A stretch of DNA of 64,000 bases from Phocaeicola vulgatus (GCA_022009975.1 CP091733.1:265001-329000); one strand, 5' to 3'; positions 10,669 through 21,487 are shown, counted from the first letter of the stretch. Notes: generated by a model from the sequence alone, not told the origin. Numbers and translations: made by a program.

Positions 10669-12371
10669 ATGAAAATGAATGATTTAGAGAAGATGATTAT
10701 TTACCAAGTTTTCCCAAGATGGTTTGGTAATAAGAATGCTTCATTGGTTCCCAATGGAAGCATCAGCGAAAACGGGGTAGGGAAGTTTTCTGATTTTTCT
10801 ACATTAGCTTTAGACAAGATTAAAAAGTTGGGAGCTACCCATATTTGGTATACAGGTGTGATTGAACATGCCACACAGACAGATTATTCTGCATATCATA
10901 TTAGCCAGGATCATCCGGCTGTAGTTAAAGGTAAAGCCGGTTCTCCTTATGCCATCAAGGATTATTATGATGTGGATCCGGATTTGGCAGATGAGGTTCC
11001 TATGCGTATGGTAGAGTTTGAGTCGCTGGTTCGTCGTACACACGAGGCTGGTTTGAAGGTCATCATTGATTTTGTCCCTAACCATGTGGCTCGCCAATAT
11101 CATTCGGATTCCCGCTTTTTGTATATTGATGATTTGGGACAGAAGGATGATGTGAACAAGCTTTTGATCCGAACAACAACTTTTATTATATTCCCAGGAC
11201 AACCACTTTCGTTAGCTTGTTCTTCGGACGACCTTGGACTTCCGTATAGCGAGTTTCCTGCAAAGGCAACAGGCAACGACCATTTTGATGCTTTTCCAGG
11301 GAAGAATGATTGGTATGAAACGGTCAAGTTGAATTATGGCGTGGACTATTTGAACGGTCGTCAAACACATTTGACCCGATTCCGGATACTTGGCAGAAGA
11401 TGTTGAACATTTTGATGTTCTGGGCAGGGAAAGATGTGGACGGATTCCGTTGCGATATGGCGGAAATGGTTCCTGTTGAGTTTTGGAACTGGGCTATTCC
11501 GAAGGTGAAAGAGGAATTTGATGTGGATTTTATTGCGGAAGTATACAATCCTTCCCAGTACAGGAATTATCTTTTTAACGGGCATTTTGATTATCTCTAT
11601 GATAAGGTGGGATTGTACGATACGCTTCGGGCTGTCATTTGCGGGCAGGCTCCGGCTTCCCGGATTTCTTCTTGTTGGCAGGCATTGGACGGAATACAAT
11701 CAAAGATGCTGAACTTCTTGGAGAATCACGATGAACAGCGAATCGCTTCCGATTTCTTTGCTAACGACGGCAGATGGGGCATTTCCGGATTGATGGTTTC
11801 CGCCTTGATGAACACCAATCCGTTTATGATTTATGCAGGCCAGGAGATGGGCGAACGGGGAATGGATGCGGAAGGATTTAGCGGAAAGGATGGGAGGACA
11901 ACCATCTTCGACTATTGGAGCTTGGAAACGTTGCGCAACTGGAACAACGGAAGGCGTTTTGATGGTGGTTTGCTCACGGACGAACAGAAATCACTACGTG
12001 AAACCTATTCCAAGGTTTTAAATATTGCCCGTATGGAGCCAGCTATTACACGAGGCGTTTTCTTCGACTTGATGTATAAAAACCAGGAAAATCGCTTCTT
12101 CAACAACCATAATCAGTATGCTTTCTTGCGTAAATATAAAAACGAACTGGTTTTGGTCGTTGCCAATTTCAGCCGTTCCAACCAGGAAGTGTGCGTGAAT
12201 ATCCCGGCGGAGGCTTTTGATGCTTTGGGCTTGAAAGACAACGTGGCAGCACGTCAGATAGATTTGATGAACGGTGAGGAAACGATTGCCGCATTGACGA
12301 CTGCATGGCCGTTCAAACTGCATCTTCCGGGCGGTTCCGGGCGAATCATCAAGTTTATTTACGATTTATAG
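10669..12371 (+). CDS. cytoplasmic GH13 alpha-amylase family enzyme (frameshifted)
   Basis: A (beta/alpha)8 glycoside hydrolase acting on alpha-glucosidic bonds. The four conserved GH13 regions are present: DFVPNH (I), DGFRCDMAEM with the nucleophile Asp (II), FIAEVYNP with the acid Glu (III) and FLENHDEQR with the transition-state Asp (IV). There is no signal peptide, so it probably acts on glycogen or imported oligosaccharides inside the cell. One T is missing at about 11371 (Gln-Thr-His-Phe-Asp-Pro expected), splitting the gene. In addition, 11161-11196 is out of frame: a missing base before CTTTTG and an extra C at the end restore KAFDPNNNFYYIPG. Restored length is about 568 residues. Exact specificity cannot be read. 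Confidence 0.9.
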
Positions 12372-12393
12372 TCGGCAATTCATAATAGTTTTG

Positions 12394-12402
12394 TACTTTT
12401 GC
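12394..12402 (+). promoter_or_regulatory. candidate -7 box of the prs promoter
   Basis: TACTTTTGC fits the Bacteroidota -7 pattern TAnnTTTGC, 44 bases before the prs ATG. No matching TTTG is seen at -33. Confidence 0.45.
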
Positions 12403-12445
12403 AGCATTAAATAATCTATTTACTATCAGAATAAAATACGAAATA

Positions 12446-13385
12446 ATGAGTGCACAGACTCCTTTCTTAGTTTTTTCGGGTACTAATTCCCGTTATCTTG
12501 CAGAAAAAATCTGCAATAGCTTAGGTTGTCCATTGGGACAAATGAACATTCAACATTTTGCAGATGGTGAATTTTCTGTATCATACGAAGAATCCATCCG
12601 TGGACGCGATGTTTTCTTGGTACAGTCTACTTTCCCTAATGCAGACAACTTGATGGAGTTACTCCTGATGATTGATGCGGCTAAACGTGCTTCTGCCCAT
12701 TCGATTATCGCTGTAATCCCTTACTTCGGTTGGGCTCGTCAGGATAGAAAGGATAAGCCACGTGTTGCTATCGGTGCTAAGTTAATTGCGGATATGTTGA
12801 GCGCAGCGGGAATCAATCGCTTGATTACGATGGATTTGCATGCCGACCAGATTCAAGGTTTCTTCAATGTGCCGGTTGACCATTTGTATGCTTCAAGTGT
12901 GTTCTTGGATTATATCAAGGCAGAACTGCCATTGGACAATCTTTGTATTGCTACTCCGGACGTGGGCGGTACGAAACGTGCAAGCAGTTATTCCAAATAT
13001 TTGGGTCTTCCGATGGTTATCTGTCATAAATCTCGTTTGCGTGCAAATGAAGTGGCTGAAATGCGTATCATCGGTGACGTAAAAGGTTTGGATGTCTTGT
13101 TGGTAGATGATATGGTGGATACAGCAGGAACTATTACAAAGGCTGCAAACTTGATGATGGAAAATGGTGCTAGGTCTGTTCGTGCTATTGCCAGCCATGC
13201 AGTGATGTCTGACCCTGCTTCTACTCGTGTAGACCAGTCTGCTTTGACAGAGATGATTTACCGATTCTATTCCTTATGCAAAGAAGTGCGAAAAGATAAC
13301 GATTTTGTCTGTAGCTGAAATGTTTGCTGAAGCAATTCGTCGTGTATGCAGTGGTGAATCAATCAGTTCTTTGTATCTTCTCTAA
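12446..13385 (+). CDS. prs: ribose-phosphate pyrophosphokinase (C-terminal frameshift)
   Basis: Prs makes PRPP from ribose 5-phosphate and ATP, feeding purine, pyrimidine, NAD, His and Trp synthesis. Visible motifs are FADGEFSV, the ATP-binding PYFGWARQDRK, the metal-binding MDLHADQIQGFF, PDVGGTKRA, and the PRPP loop VLLVDDMVDTAGT. The frame is lost at about 13257: GATTTACC stands where GATTTTTACC is expected (two T missing). The restored end reads FTDSIPYAKKCEKITILSVA and continues MFAEAIRRVCSGESISSLYLL to a TAA at 13383-13385, giving about 314 residues, the family length. As an essential gene this is almost certainly a sequence error. Confidence 0.95.
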
Positions 13386-13424
13386 GCTAAAGTAAGAATA
13401 TCATACGATTGATATCATGATATA

Positions 13425-13465
13425 GGGGTTGTATCAAAATGGAAGTTTTGATGCAGCCCCTTTTT
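13425..13465 (+). terminator. stem-loop terminator after prs
   Basis: GGGGTTGTATCAAAA pairs with TTTTGATGCAGCCCC (15-bp stem with G-U pairs, 6-base loop) and is followed by TTTTT. The same stem recurs at 40723 and, in variant form, at 52798, so it also belongs to a dispersed repeat family. Confidence 0.8.
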
Positions 13466-13517
13466 AGGTATGCCAGAATTAGAAAAGCGGTAATTTGATA
13501 ACGACAATTTTAGCTTT

Positions 13518-13595
13518 TACCAGTTTGGAACGCCACTTTAATGCCGTTAAAACACTATTTTAACGCCATTAAAACACCGTTTAAACAGTATAGTG
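13518..13595. repeat. 78-bp direct repeat, left copy, island boundary
   Basis: From TACCAGTTTGGAACGCC to CAGTATAGTG. It is identical to 21119-21196 except for one base (CCG against CTG). Inside it are three AT-rich near-palindromes of the type TTTTAACGCCATTAAAA. The two copies bracket the DUF1848-helicase operon and an IS remnant. Confidence 0.9.
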
Positions 13596-13637
13596 TTCAT
13601 GACAAAAAAACAATCTAATGCTATTGAGATTCCACAA

Positions 13638-14450
13638 TTATATAAAATGAAGAATTATGTCTACACATACTAGTACAATTAAAAATATACCTATCCACAT
13701 TAGTTTTTTGTCTATGGCACTTATGGAATTCTTGATGCTTTGTTCAGACGTGTTTTGATTATTCTTGATATCTGCAACTTCTTTCTTTATTGTTCTTTCA
13801 GTGGAAGATTCAGCAATAGATATCTTATCTAAGATTTCCTTGCTCTTGGATGAAAGGGAATCATCGATAGTTGAAATAGAATGCTTAATTTCTGTTCCAA
13901 ATGAAGAAATGGATGAGCTTATTTCAGATACTTTAGCTTCAATTGCTTTCGATATAATTTCTTTTGCATTATCTGTATGTTTTTTCAGATTTGCATTTGA
14001 CTTATCAACAGATTGTGAAATAATCGTAGTTGCATTTTGCTGCTGAAATTCTAATTCTGATAGTTTTGTTTTCATTCCTTCGCAAACTAGTTGTATCTGT
14101 TGCGCTGCTTCTGCGATAGGTTTTATGCCAAGAACTTTTGTTTGTGTTTTGAATTCATTTAATAAACCAGAAAGCTTATTCGTTGCAAATTCAATATCTA
14201 CTTTACTTGCATTCAAAGAAGTACTGAATTTACCTGTCTCATCAATAACAGTTGTTGCAATTCCTTCAAGACTATCTTTTATCAAATTCAATTTGTTGGA
14301 AATACTAGAAAGGGCATTAGCATAACTTTTCAGATTTGAATTGATAGCAGTATCTGCTGTTATTACAGATTCAACCTGTTCTTTAGCAGACTTAATCGCT
14401 GCAAGTTCGCTCTCCATTGCTTGGAGCGTTTTTAAAATATCATTTGCCAT
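13638..14450 (-). CDS. tail-anchored coiled-coil membrane protein of the island operon
   Basis: A 270-residue protein of unknown family. Residues 1 to about 245 are almost entirely helical and rich in Ser, Lys, Glu, Ile and Asn, with heptad-like spacing, resembling the signalling or stalk region of chemoreceptors but without a receptor domain. The C-terminal 20 or so residues (MWIGIFLIVLVCVDIILHFI) form one membrane helix, so the protein should be anchored by its tail with the coiled coil in the cytoplasm. It starts 3 bases after the stop of the helicase gene and is the last gene of the operon. A role as membrane-tethered partner or effector is inference from position only. Confidence 0.75.
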   Translation of the reverse strand: MANDILKTLQAMESELAAIKSAKEQVESVITADTAINSNLKSYANALSSISNKLNLIKDSLEGIATTVIDETGKFSTSLNASKVDIEFATNKLSGLLNEFKTQTKVLGIKPIAEAAQQIQLVCEGMKTKLSELEFQQQNATTIISQSVDKSNANLKKHTDNAKEIISKAIEAKVSEISSSISSFGTEIKHSISTIDDSLSSKSKEILDKISIAESSTERTIKKEVADIKNNQNTSEQSIKNSISAIDKKLMWIGIFLIVLVCVDIILHFI

Positions 14451-14453
14451 ATC

Positions 14454-17400
14454 TTATTGTATATTTTTAGTGTATTTATTTTTGAAATTATGTAACCATT
14501 CTGAGTGTATTACAACCTCTGCTTCTATTTCCCAGCTGTCTATGTCTTGTAAATCTTTTATTAATGCTACATGACGATTGTTTGCATTGAGCTGCTTTTT
14601 ATATTCTTCTATGATTTTATAAAAAGCAGTCTTGTTTGTACTATGATCTTTGTATAGTGTGATATATGCAGAAATATAACTGTACTTAAGTTCATTTTTA
14701 AGGTTTTCATTATCACTAACACCTAAAAACAAGAGACAAAATACGTTTAGTAAATCTATGGTGGGGTTAGGACTGATAAGAGATCTTCTGATTAGTCGTA
14801 CAGCACCTTGCAGATGTTTTGCATTATCAATCTGTGAACTTGAATCAAGGCTGATAATATCATCATCAATTACACGCATGTATTTATAGACAGTGCCCAT
14901 AGAGTACACGGTGCCTTCTTTTGTGTCTTTAGTCAGAGAGAAAGACTTATCCGTTTCATTGAGATTGTCATAAATAAAATCCTTTCTCGCATATTTTGAG
15001 TTGAAGTAGTAGTATATGTGATCTTTCAGTATTTCATTCTTTGTGAGCCAATCTTTTTTATCATCAGCACCAATCATACAGAATGTTCTGATATCATCAA
15101 TAGCGCGTTTTCGTTTGAGGGCAATCTTATCGTATATAAATTCTGTAAGATAGCCTAGACATTTGTGAATTTCGTTTTCGCCTTTATATTTTGGCACTTT
15201 GACAATTTCTTCAGCAGCCTTTTCCTTTGAATAATATCTTTCTAAGAAAGTTTGAAGTCCTTTGTAGTAATCACCGTCTTGTTTCCTTACTGCTACAATC
15301 CTGCATCGATTTTTATTATAATCCTTTGTGAAATCATCAATAAGACCTATACAGCTCATACGATATATCGCTTTGTCAACATCTGCACTGTCACGATATA
15401 TTTCAAGATCTTTTGTGGCAATCGTTTCAAGCGTCCTTGTTTTAATGTATTCGATTTGCGTCTCTTTATTGTTGCTTTTTATTATATATGCCAGTTGCCC
15501 TTTGTTTTTCACTATCGTTCTAGTAGAGATAAATGCGACCAGTTCCGTACCAGACTTTGCATCCAACAGTCTCCTTAGGAAGTTAGTTACCTCTTCAGTT
15601 GGTTCTCTCAATTCTGCATTATTTCCAATGAACAAAGGAACAGTCGATTTGCTTAGAAGCTCATACATAGTACGTTTTTCTGTTAGAGATCCTTTGAAGT
15701 TGTTGTTGAAGAAATACATTACTGTTTCATAGTCTGCATTCATGTATTCCAGATTTTCTTTTGGAATAGTGATGTTCCTTTGAGTAAATATTTCATTAAG
15801 ATCCTCAATATATTGAAAACCTTTTGCTTCTCGTGGGACATCCTTTAATTGACATTGATTATAGAAGGTGCATTGTACTTCACAAGGACCCTTATTACAC
15901 TTATTACATGTCTGATTACAAAGACCGAATCCAAATCTAGTATTGCAAACCGTACATTTAAGTTTTACCATATCTCGATCAGGAGAAAACACATCTATAT
16001 ACTCTTCATCAATATAAAGGTTATGTTGTTGAAGAATGTAATATAAATCTTTTTCTTTGAACCATCTTCTCTTAATAATACCCATAGGAAATTGTGATAT
16101 AGAACATTTTGGGCTTATTCTAACAAGCTTATAATCGGAAAGAAGAATAACAGATAAAGCCATGTGACGATCTCTTCCTGCGCGACCGGCTTCTTGTACA
16201 AAACTTTCAAGAGAACTGGAATAATTCATGTTCACAGTAAATCGTACATTGGGTTTGTCGATTCCCATACCAAAGGCTTTTGTCGCAACCATTATGGGAA
16301 GTTTATTATCTCTGAATAATTCAAGATTTCTAAACGATTCGTTATCTATGCTATCGTTTTTATCTGCATCTTCACCGTTACTTCCCATAAATGTTCCAAC
16401 TCGTGTTGACTTAGAAATGTCTTGTGCTATAGGAATAACTCCTAATCCATTCCTTTTATGGGGACAAAATACAATGCCTGATTCAGAGTATTCTTCTTTT
16501 TTTTCTGCATAATTATTAGGCATAGAAACTTCTAGTTCAGGAACATTTGTTGGTTTTTTATTTTGTCTTGTAAAGTATTGTTCTGTGATGACTTTTTTAT
16601 TGTTGTCATTTTGAAGTTCACGGATATATTGAGGAATTTCCTTTATATAGTGTGTTATGAATTTCTGTTTGGCTTCGTATGCAGCCCATTTGTCTTTTAT
16701 ACTCAATGCCCTGGGGTAATTATCAAGATGGTGATTAGGATCGTAGTATTGGTCTATCGAATACTCAACAGGAACTTTTTCTATTTTATATTGAAGCTCC
16801 AATCTGTTTGTGTTTTCATCTCTGACAATTGTATTGGAGTCCAGAGGGAATTGACCATTGCCGGAAAGCTCTCTTTCAACATCTGCAAGAACGTCAAAAG
16901 ATGCTGTTGCCGTTAATCCAAATAGTGTTATGTGTTTTCTTTCCTCGGTTGTTTAGGTAGCACATAGTTATATAGATTACGACCTAAATGAAGGTAAGTA
17001 AATCTGAAATCATGCCCCCATTCTGATACACAATGCACTTCGTCGATAACACCGTAAGAAAAATATACTCCCAGCTCGTGCATGTTTTTCAGTTTTTCTC
17101 TAAAACTGTATATACACAAACGTTCTGGGGAAAGGAACACGAATTGAAGAAGCGAATCCTCCATTGCTTTACCTCGTTTTTCTTTCTCTGAACCGTTAAT
17201 CATAGCATTGATATAAGTACATGTATCAATTCCGGCTTTCAGGAGACCATCATACTGATCCTTCATAAGAGAACGCAGAGGATCTACGATTATGGTAATA
17301 CCTGGTTGAAGCATGGCCGCAATCTGATATGTAAGAGATTTACCACCTCCCGTTGGTAATAGTCCGATAACACACTTATTCTGTAGAGCCCTGTTTAAAA

Positions 17401-19576
17401 TAGGCAATTGACCAGGACGGAACATCTCTTTTCTAAATAAAGTCTGCATGAAATAATTCAAATGGAGTTTTGTATCAGATATATCTGTATATTCACCATT
17501 AGGTTTCTTAATAACTAAAGGTTTATAATCGATTATATCACTAGTATATATCTGTCTATCAGTTCGATGAAAATGTGAAGATCTGATATGAAAATAACAA
17601 TCATTTTTAGTTTTGTATTCACTAAACGATATGTTTTCTATCCCGGCTCTGCTCATTACAGCTATATCAATGACTAAATCATACAAATGATTTTTTATCG
17701 CAGTGTTAGATTTCTCATAAACATTAACCGACATGTCATCAGTTTGATGGAGAGATGAAGAGGCAAATTCAGGTGTGCTGATGATTGTCAGGTTGACCTT
17801 AGGAAATGGCAAATGGTTATAGGTTTGGCTTAAATTAACCAAGTGGTTAAACATTTGTTTAAAGTCTACAATAGCTAGCACAGCGCAAGGGACATCGCGT
17901 TCAAGTACGAGAATATTCCATTTTGGTGATAGAATATCGAGTTTGCCAATCAAAAGAGCTTCAACAAGAACCTTCTGAACTCTTGCGATTCCTATAGGAG
18001 ATAATGTCAATTGAAGATTCTTTTTCCATGAATCGTCAAATTGTTTATTATATGCTCTTTTTACATAACGTATATAATCACTATCAAAGCAGTCAAAATC
18101 TGTATTGGAAATCTCAGCTTCTCCTATTCTGATGCAATTCCAAAAACTGCGTAGAAGTGCGTTTGTACGATAATCGTCATTGTCTTTGTGAGAAGAGTTA
18201 TGATATCTTTCACCATCTAATTCTATGACAATACCTTTGATATTATTGCCATATGGAAATTGGCAAGAAAAATCAACTCTTTGAGATTGATTTGTGGTGT
18301 TGTTGGTTATGGAACTTAAAACCCTTTGCGGATAAAAGAGTTGCTGAAACATCTTGGGAGCTACATCGCAAATATAGTGAGCCTCAAAATCAGAATCAAG
18401 GACTTTACAGTTATACGTACTTTTATTAAGTGATTGCCTGTTATCAAGAGCATGAAGAGCCAAGAAAATGTCATCGCTATTTAAATTGTTTATAGAATAG
18501 CGTATGCCACCTAAATTATCAGGTTGTAGAGTGTTACCATAATTGCTAAAGGCTTCTTCGACAAATCTGCTCGCCTTTGTTGGTAGTCCTCGGACTATAA
18601 TATTACTAAGAACTGCATATATTGGATTTACATCCTCATAGATGCTGGCTCCAATATCGAATGGTGTGGATACTTCAAATGCTGATAAAGATTTGTATAA
18701 TGATTTGACTTTTTCTGCCATTTCGTCATCTGAAGAGAATAATTCATTAACGCAATCAAGACGATAGGCTGCATGAAACTGTTTAGGAGGATTGTAACAG
18801 ATAAGGATTTCATCAGTTTCATATCGCTCAATTTTAAAAATCTTGTATCTGGCTGTGTAGCTGTGGTTTTCTTTGTTGTGGCTTGCTGTCCAAATCAGTC
18901 TTGGATTCTGAAACCAATTGTAAAAAGCATCAATTCTTTGATTGTTTGCATTTAATGGTCCAACGCAAACAAAATAGTGCTCAGCGCAAATGGCATCAGC
19001 AAGTGTTTCTGCAAGCTGTTTAATATTTACAGAATCAACATCAAGTATATTAGAGAAGAAATGTATTGTGATATCTACATCAGAAGCGATATTTTCTGCT
19101 GTAATCTCGTTCACATACTTGTTAAAAGCTGCAATTTTAGCAGTTTCTATATAAGCGGATAAATGTAATTCTGCTCTATTTAATGCAATTTGTGATGGTT
19201 CTATGAGCAAGATACGCTCAATACCAGCATCTATACTATTTTCTCTTAGATAATCTAAAAAGCACATTGAAGCCAAGCCTTGTCCACATCCCCAGTCTAT
19301 GACTTGTAATGTCTTTCCATGATATTTTTCTGGTTGTAAATGAGAGAGGGCGGCATGAATTTTTGCTTCATGCATTTTGCCAAAAGAATATAGATATTGA
19401 CATAGCTGTTCATGGGAATTAAGCAGGTTTACTCCTCTATTCAATGAATAGTATATAGAATCTCTCTCATTCGCATCTAAGTCGGATATGGCATCACATG
19501 CTATTTCCCTTATCTTTTGGAAAGTAGGATGCTGCAATGCTTTAATTTGGTCTGTATATTCTGTAATTGAGTCCAT
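14454..19576 (-). CDS. methyltransferase-like / DUF559-Vsr-like nuclease / RecQ-like helicase fusion (one frameshift)
   Basis: Restored length is about 1,707 residues. Residues 1-260 hold a class I SAM-binding fold: VIDWGCGQG at 92-100 and LLIEPSQIALNRAELHL at 123-139. Residues 433-485 fit a DUF559/Vsr-like PD-(D/E)xK nuclease: VDFSC (Asp435), IELDGERYH (Glu452, Asp454), then D..R...L and CIRIG. From about 705 comes a RecQ-type helicase: FRPGQ, Walker A LLPTGGGKS (739-747), DEVH (845-848), HDFRF. Near 16935 one A is missing (PRKEKHITLFGLTATAS expected); the next frame carries motif III TATAS, AFGMGIDKPNVRF and QEAGRAGRDRH, then a cluster of about eight Cys and roughly 470 residues I cannot place. 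Start ATG overlaps the DUF1848 stop (TAATG). It is much more AT-rich than the flanking core genes. No known system has this exact architecture to my knowledge. Confidence 0.85.
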
Positions 19577-20640
19577 TATCTTCCGGTAATTGTTTCTGCA
19601 TAGGGATTATTTAGATGTCTTTTCCAGTTTGCTATTGCAGTGTCCTTAGATGTATTAGCATAGCAATATTCACAAAGATGTGGACATGTATTATATTCTC
19701 CAATATCTTTAGCTGCCATGCAGCCACAAAGTTCACGCTGTCCAGAATCTTTCTTATGAGCACTGATGAAATAATGATTATCTGGAAGTATCATGGCGTT
19801 ATCTGGAATCTTGGCATTCCCAAAAAGGGTAGGAGAAGGAACACTCTCTATTTTGACTTTCATGAACTCCATCAGTTTAGTATCCTTCCAAGCCAATTTG
19901 GTAATCAAATCACCATCAATACAACGATTATGCTCGATGCCATATTTGCCAATATTAATCTTTTCTCCACAAGTTGCCAATGTATAGTTCCAGCCTCGCT
20001 TCTTGTTCATTACAGATAGCTCCCGAGCAAATTCCTCCATAAGAATCTCATTCCACTCATGATACGGGATTCCGTTGCGTTCAAGATTGGACTTTACTTT
20101 TTTATAAGTTTTGATGTCAGCATAGCTGAAAACCAATTTCTCAGTATATCCTTTAAGTTGATCACCAATTTTTTGCACCTTGCTTAGTAGATTATCAATA
20201 GATATATCATCGGTAAGAATCAACGGATCAAATCTCCAAACAACAGAACCTTTTCCTAAACGCTTTACTAACATTTTGAAAGTCTCTATTCGCGAAGCGA
20301 ATGAAGGAACTTTCTCTAACTTTTCAGTTTCGTAATCATTCAGCGTATATTGAATATAACACTTGATGTTTTTTTCTTCAAGAATATGAAGATGGTTTAA
20401 TAATGGGCGTGGATTTTTAGACCAGAAAACAATGAATCTTGTTTGGGCATATGAAACATAGGATTTGATACCATTAAATGGATTGGTCCATGCAGAGTAC
20501 CCTTTGTTTAATCGGTCAAAAAACCAGTCTGCATAGAAAGCCGGAATATCAGTACTTCTACTAGCAGATACGATTATAGGAGTCTGTGCTTTTACAATTT
20601 GTCCTTCTACGTTTATTTCTATATGTGACCAAGTTGCCAT
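19576..20640 (-). CDS. DUF1848 protein with C-terminal radical-SAM-like CX3CX2C motif
   Basis: A 354-residue protein from the ATG at 20640 (MATWSHIEINVEGQ); a 32-residue upstream extension is open but looks like promoter DNA. Core motifs are IVSASRSTDIPAFYADWF, FIVFWSKNPRPLL, CYIQYTLNDY, SVVWRFDPLIL and LATCGE. The C-terminus carries CGC, then CPHLCEYCYAN at about 319-329: C-x3-C-x2-C followed by YAN, the spacing of the radical SAM cluster motif. DUF1848 is known for such cysteines at its C-terminus rather than the N-terminus. A TIM-barrel-like radical SAM fold with rearranged order is plausible but unproven. It is the first gene of the island operon and its stop overlaps the helicase start, so their translation is coupled. 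Confidence 0.85.
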   Translation of the reverse strand: MATWSHIEINVEGQIVKAQTPIIVSASRSTDIPAFYADWFFDRLNKGYSAWTNPFNGIKSYVSYAQTRFIVFWSKNPRPLLNHLHILEEKNIKCYIQYTLNDYETEKLEKVPSFASRIETFKMLVKRLGKGSVVWRFDPLILTDDISIDNLLSKVQKIGDQLKGYTEKLVFSYADIKTYKKVKSNLERNGIPYHEWNEILMEEFARELSVMNKKRGWNYTLATCGEKINIGKYGIEHNRCIDGDLITKLAWKDTKLMEFMKVKIESVPSPTLFGNAKIPDNAMILPDNHYFISAHKKDSGQRELCGCMAAKDIGEYNTCPHLCEYCYANTSKDTAIANWKRHLNNPYAETITGR

Positions 20641-20882
20641 AATTAACGTGAGTTCAATGAAATATAATAGACTGAAAATTTGGCGATTAGCGAAAATTAT
20701 GGTAGTTTTAATGTGCTCAATATCAATGGTATACAATAATAATCGCTATGTTCACCGAGGATAAAGTTACTGAAATTTTCTGTATTGTGGATGACTTCTG
20801 CAAAGTTTTTGACACCCAAATGGAGAAATACACCATAAAAAGCAATTCTAAACGCAAATATCATCGTGATTCCACCATGTAA

Positions 20883-21118
20883 AAGCTGAAAATAATGGTT
20901 ATCATTATTCTTTTCCATAGTTCAGGCTTTCGCTGCCTGAAGCATTTTTATAAGGAATATGTATGTGTGCATCTTCGACATTTATTTCCCAATGTAGTGT
21001 CATATAACCGGTTTGTGGAACAACAGAAGAGCATTGCCATTCTGCTTGCAATCTTTATGAAGAAGGTACTTTTGGGAAAATGTACTGACATAAGTTTTCG
21101 TGGACAACACACTCATAA
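20883..21118 (+). pseudogene. IS982-family transposase remnant
   Basis: The plus strand encodes IIILFHSSGFRCLKHFYKE, then LRHLFPNVVSYNRFVEQQK and FMKKVLLGKCTDISF, typical of the N-terminal to middle part of IS982-type transposases (SEIM..VLYHLSGFRTFKDYY, SYSRFVELK, GISFVDSTPL). After ISF the frame shifts by one base (the expected VDNTP is in the next frame), and the homology is cut at the start of the 78-bp repeat. No start, DDE core or ends remain, so it is dead. It lies upstream of the DUF1848 operon in opposite orientation. Confidence 0.75.
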
Positions 21119-21196
21119 TACCAGTTTGGAACGCCACTTTAATGCTGTTAAAACACTATTTTAACGCCATTAAAACACCGTTTAAACAGTATAGTG
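21119..21196. repeat. 78-bp direct repeat, right copy, island boundary
   Basis: Copy of 13518-13595 in the same orientation with one mismatch. It directly truncates the IS982 remnant. Confidence 0.9.
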
Positions 21197-21487
21197 CTCT
21201 TAGTTTTTGTATGTTTTAGCTTTTCACATTAGTGAAAAATAAAAATGACTTGATTCCACTCAAAAACATACCATTACCAATGAAATAGGTAAAGCATGAA
21301 ATAGTTATATTTTTTTCTTCAGATATAAACAACCGAGGTAGAATCCTAAAATCAAATCAGCCGTTTGCAATTATGACATATCCCTTCTTTATCTAAACAA
21401 GTCTTTATAAAAGATGCTTATTCTGAAAATAACGTTAATTGCGCAAAGATTTATGTTGATAAAATATGCTGTATAACATAAAACCTA

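Noticed and set aside
16802..16928. Two separate genes: a helicase C-terminal protein and an upstream methyltransferase-helicase protein
   Set aside because: Adding one A near 16935 restores an unbroken RecQ core with the motif TATAS in the gap; each half alone lacks needed helicase motifs.
20697..20918. Minus-strand 73-codon frame upstream of DUF1848
   Set aside because: It overlaps the IS982 remnant on the other strand, has no family features and sits in the operon promoter region.
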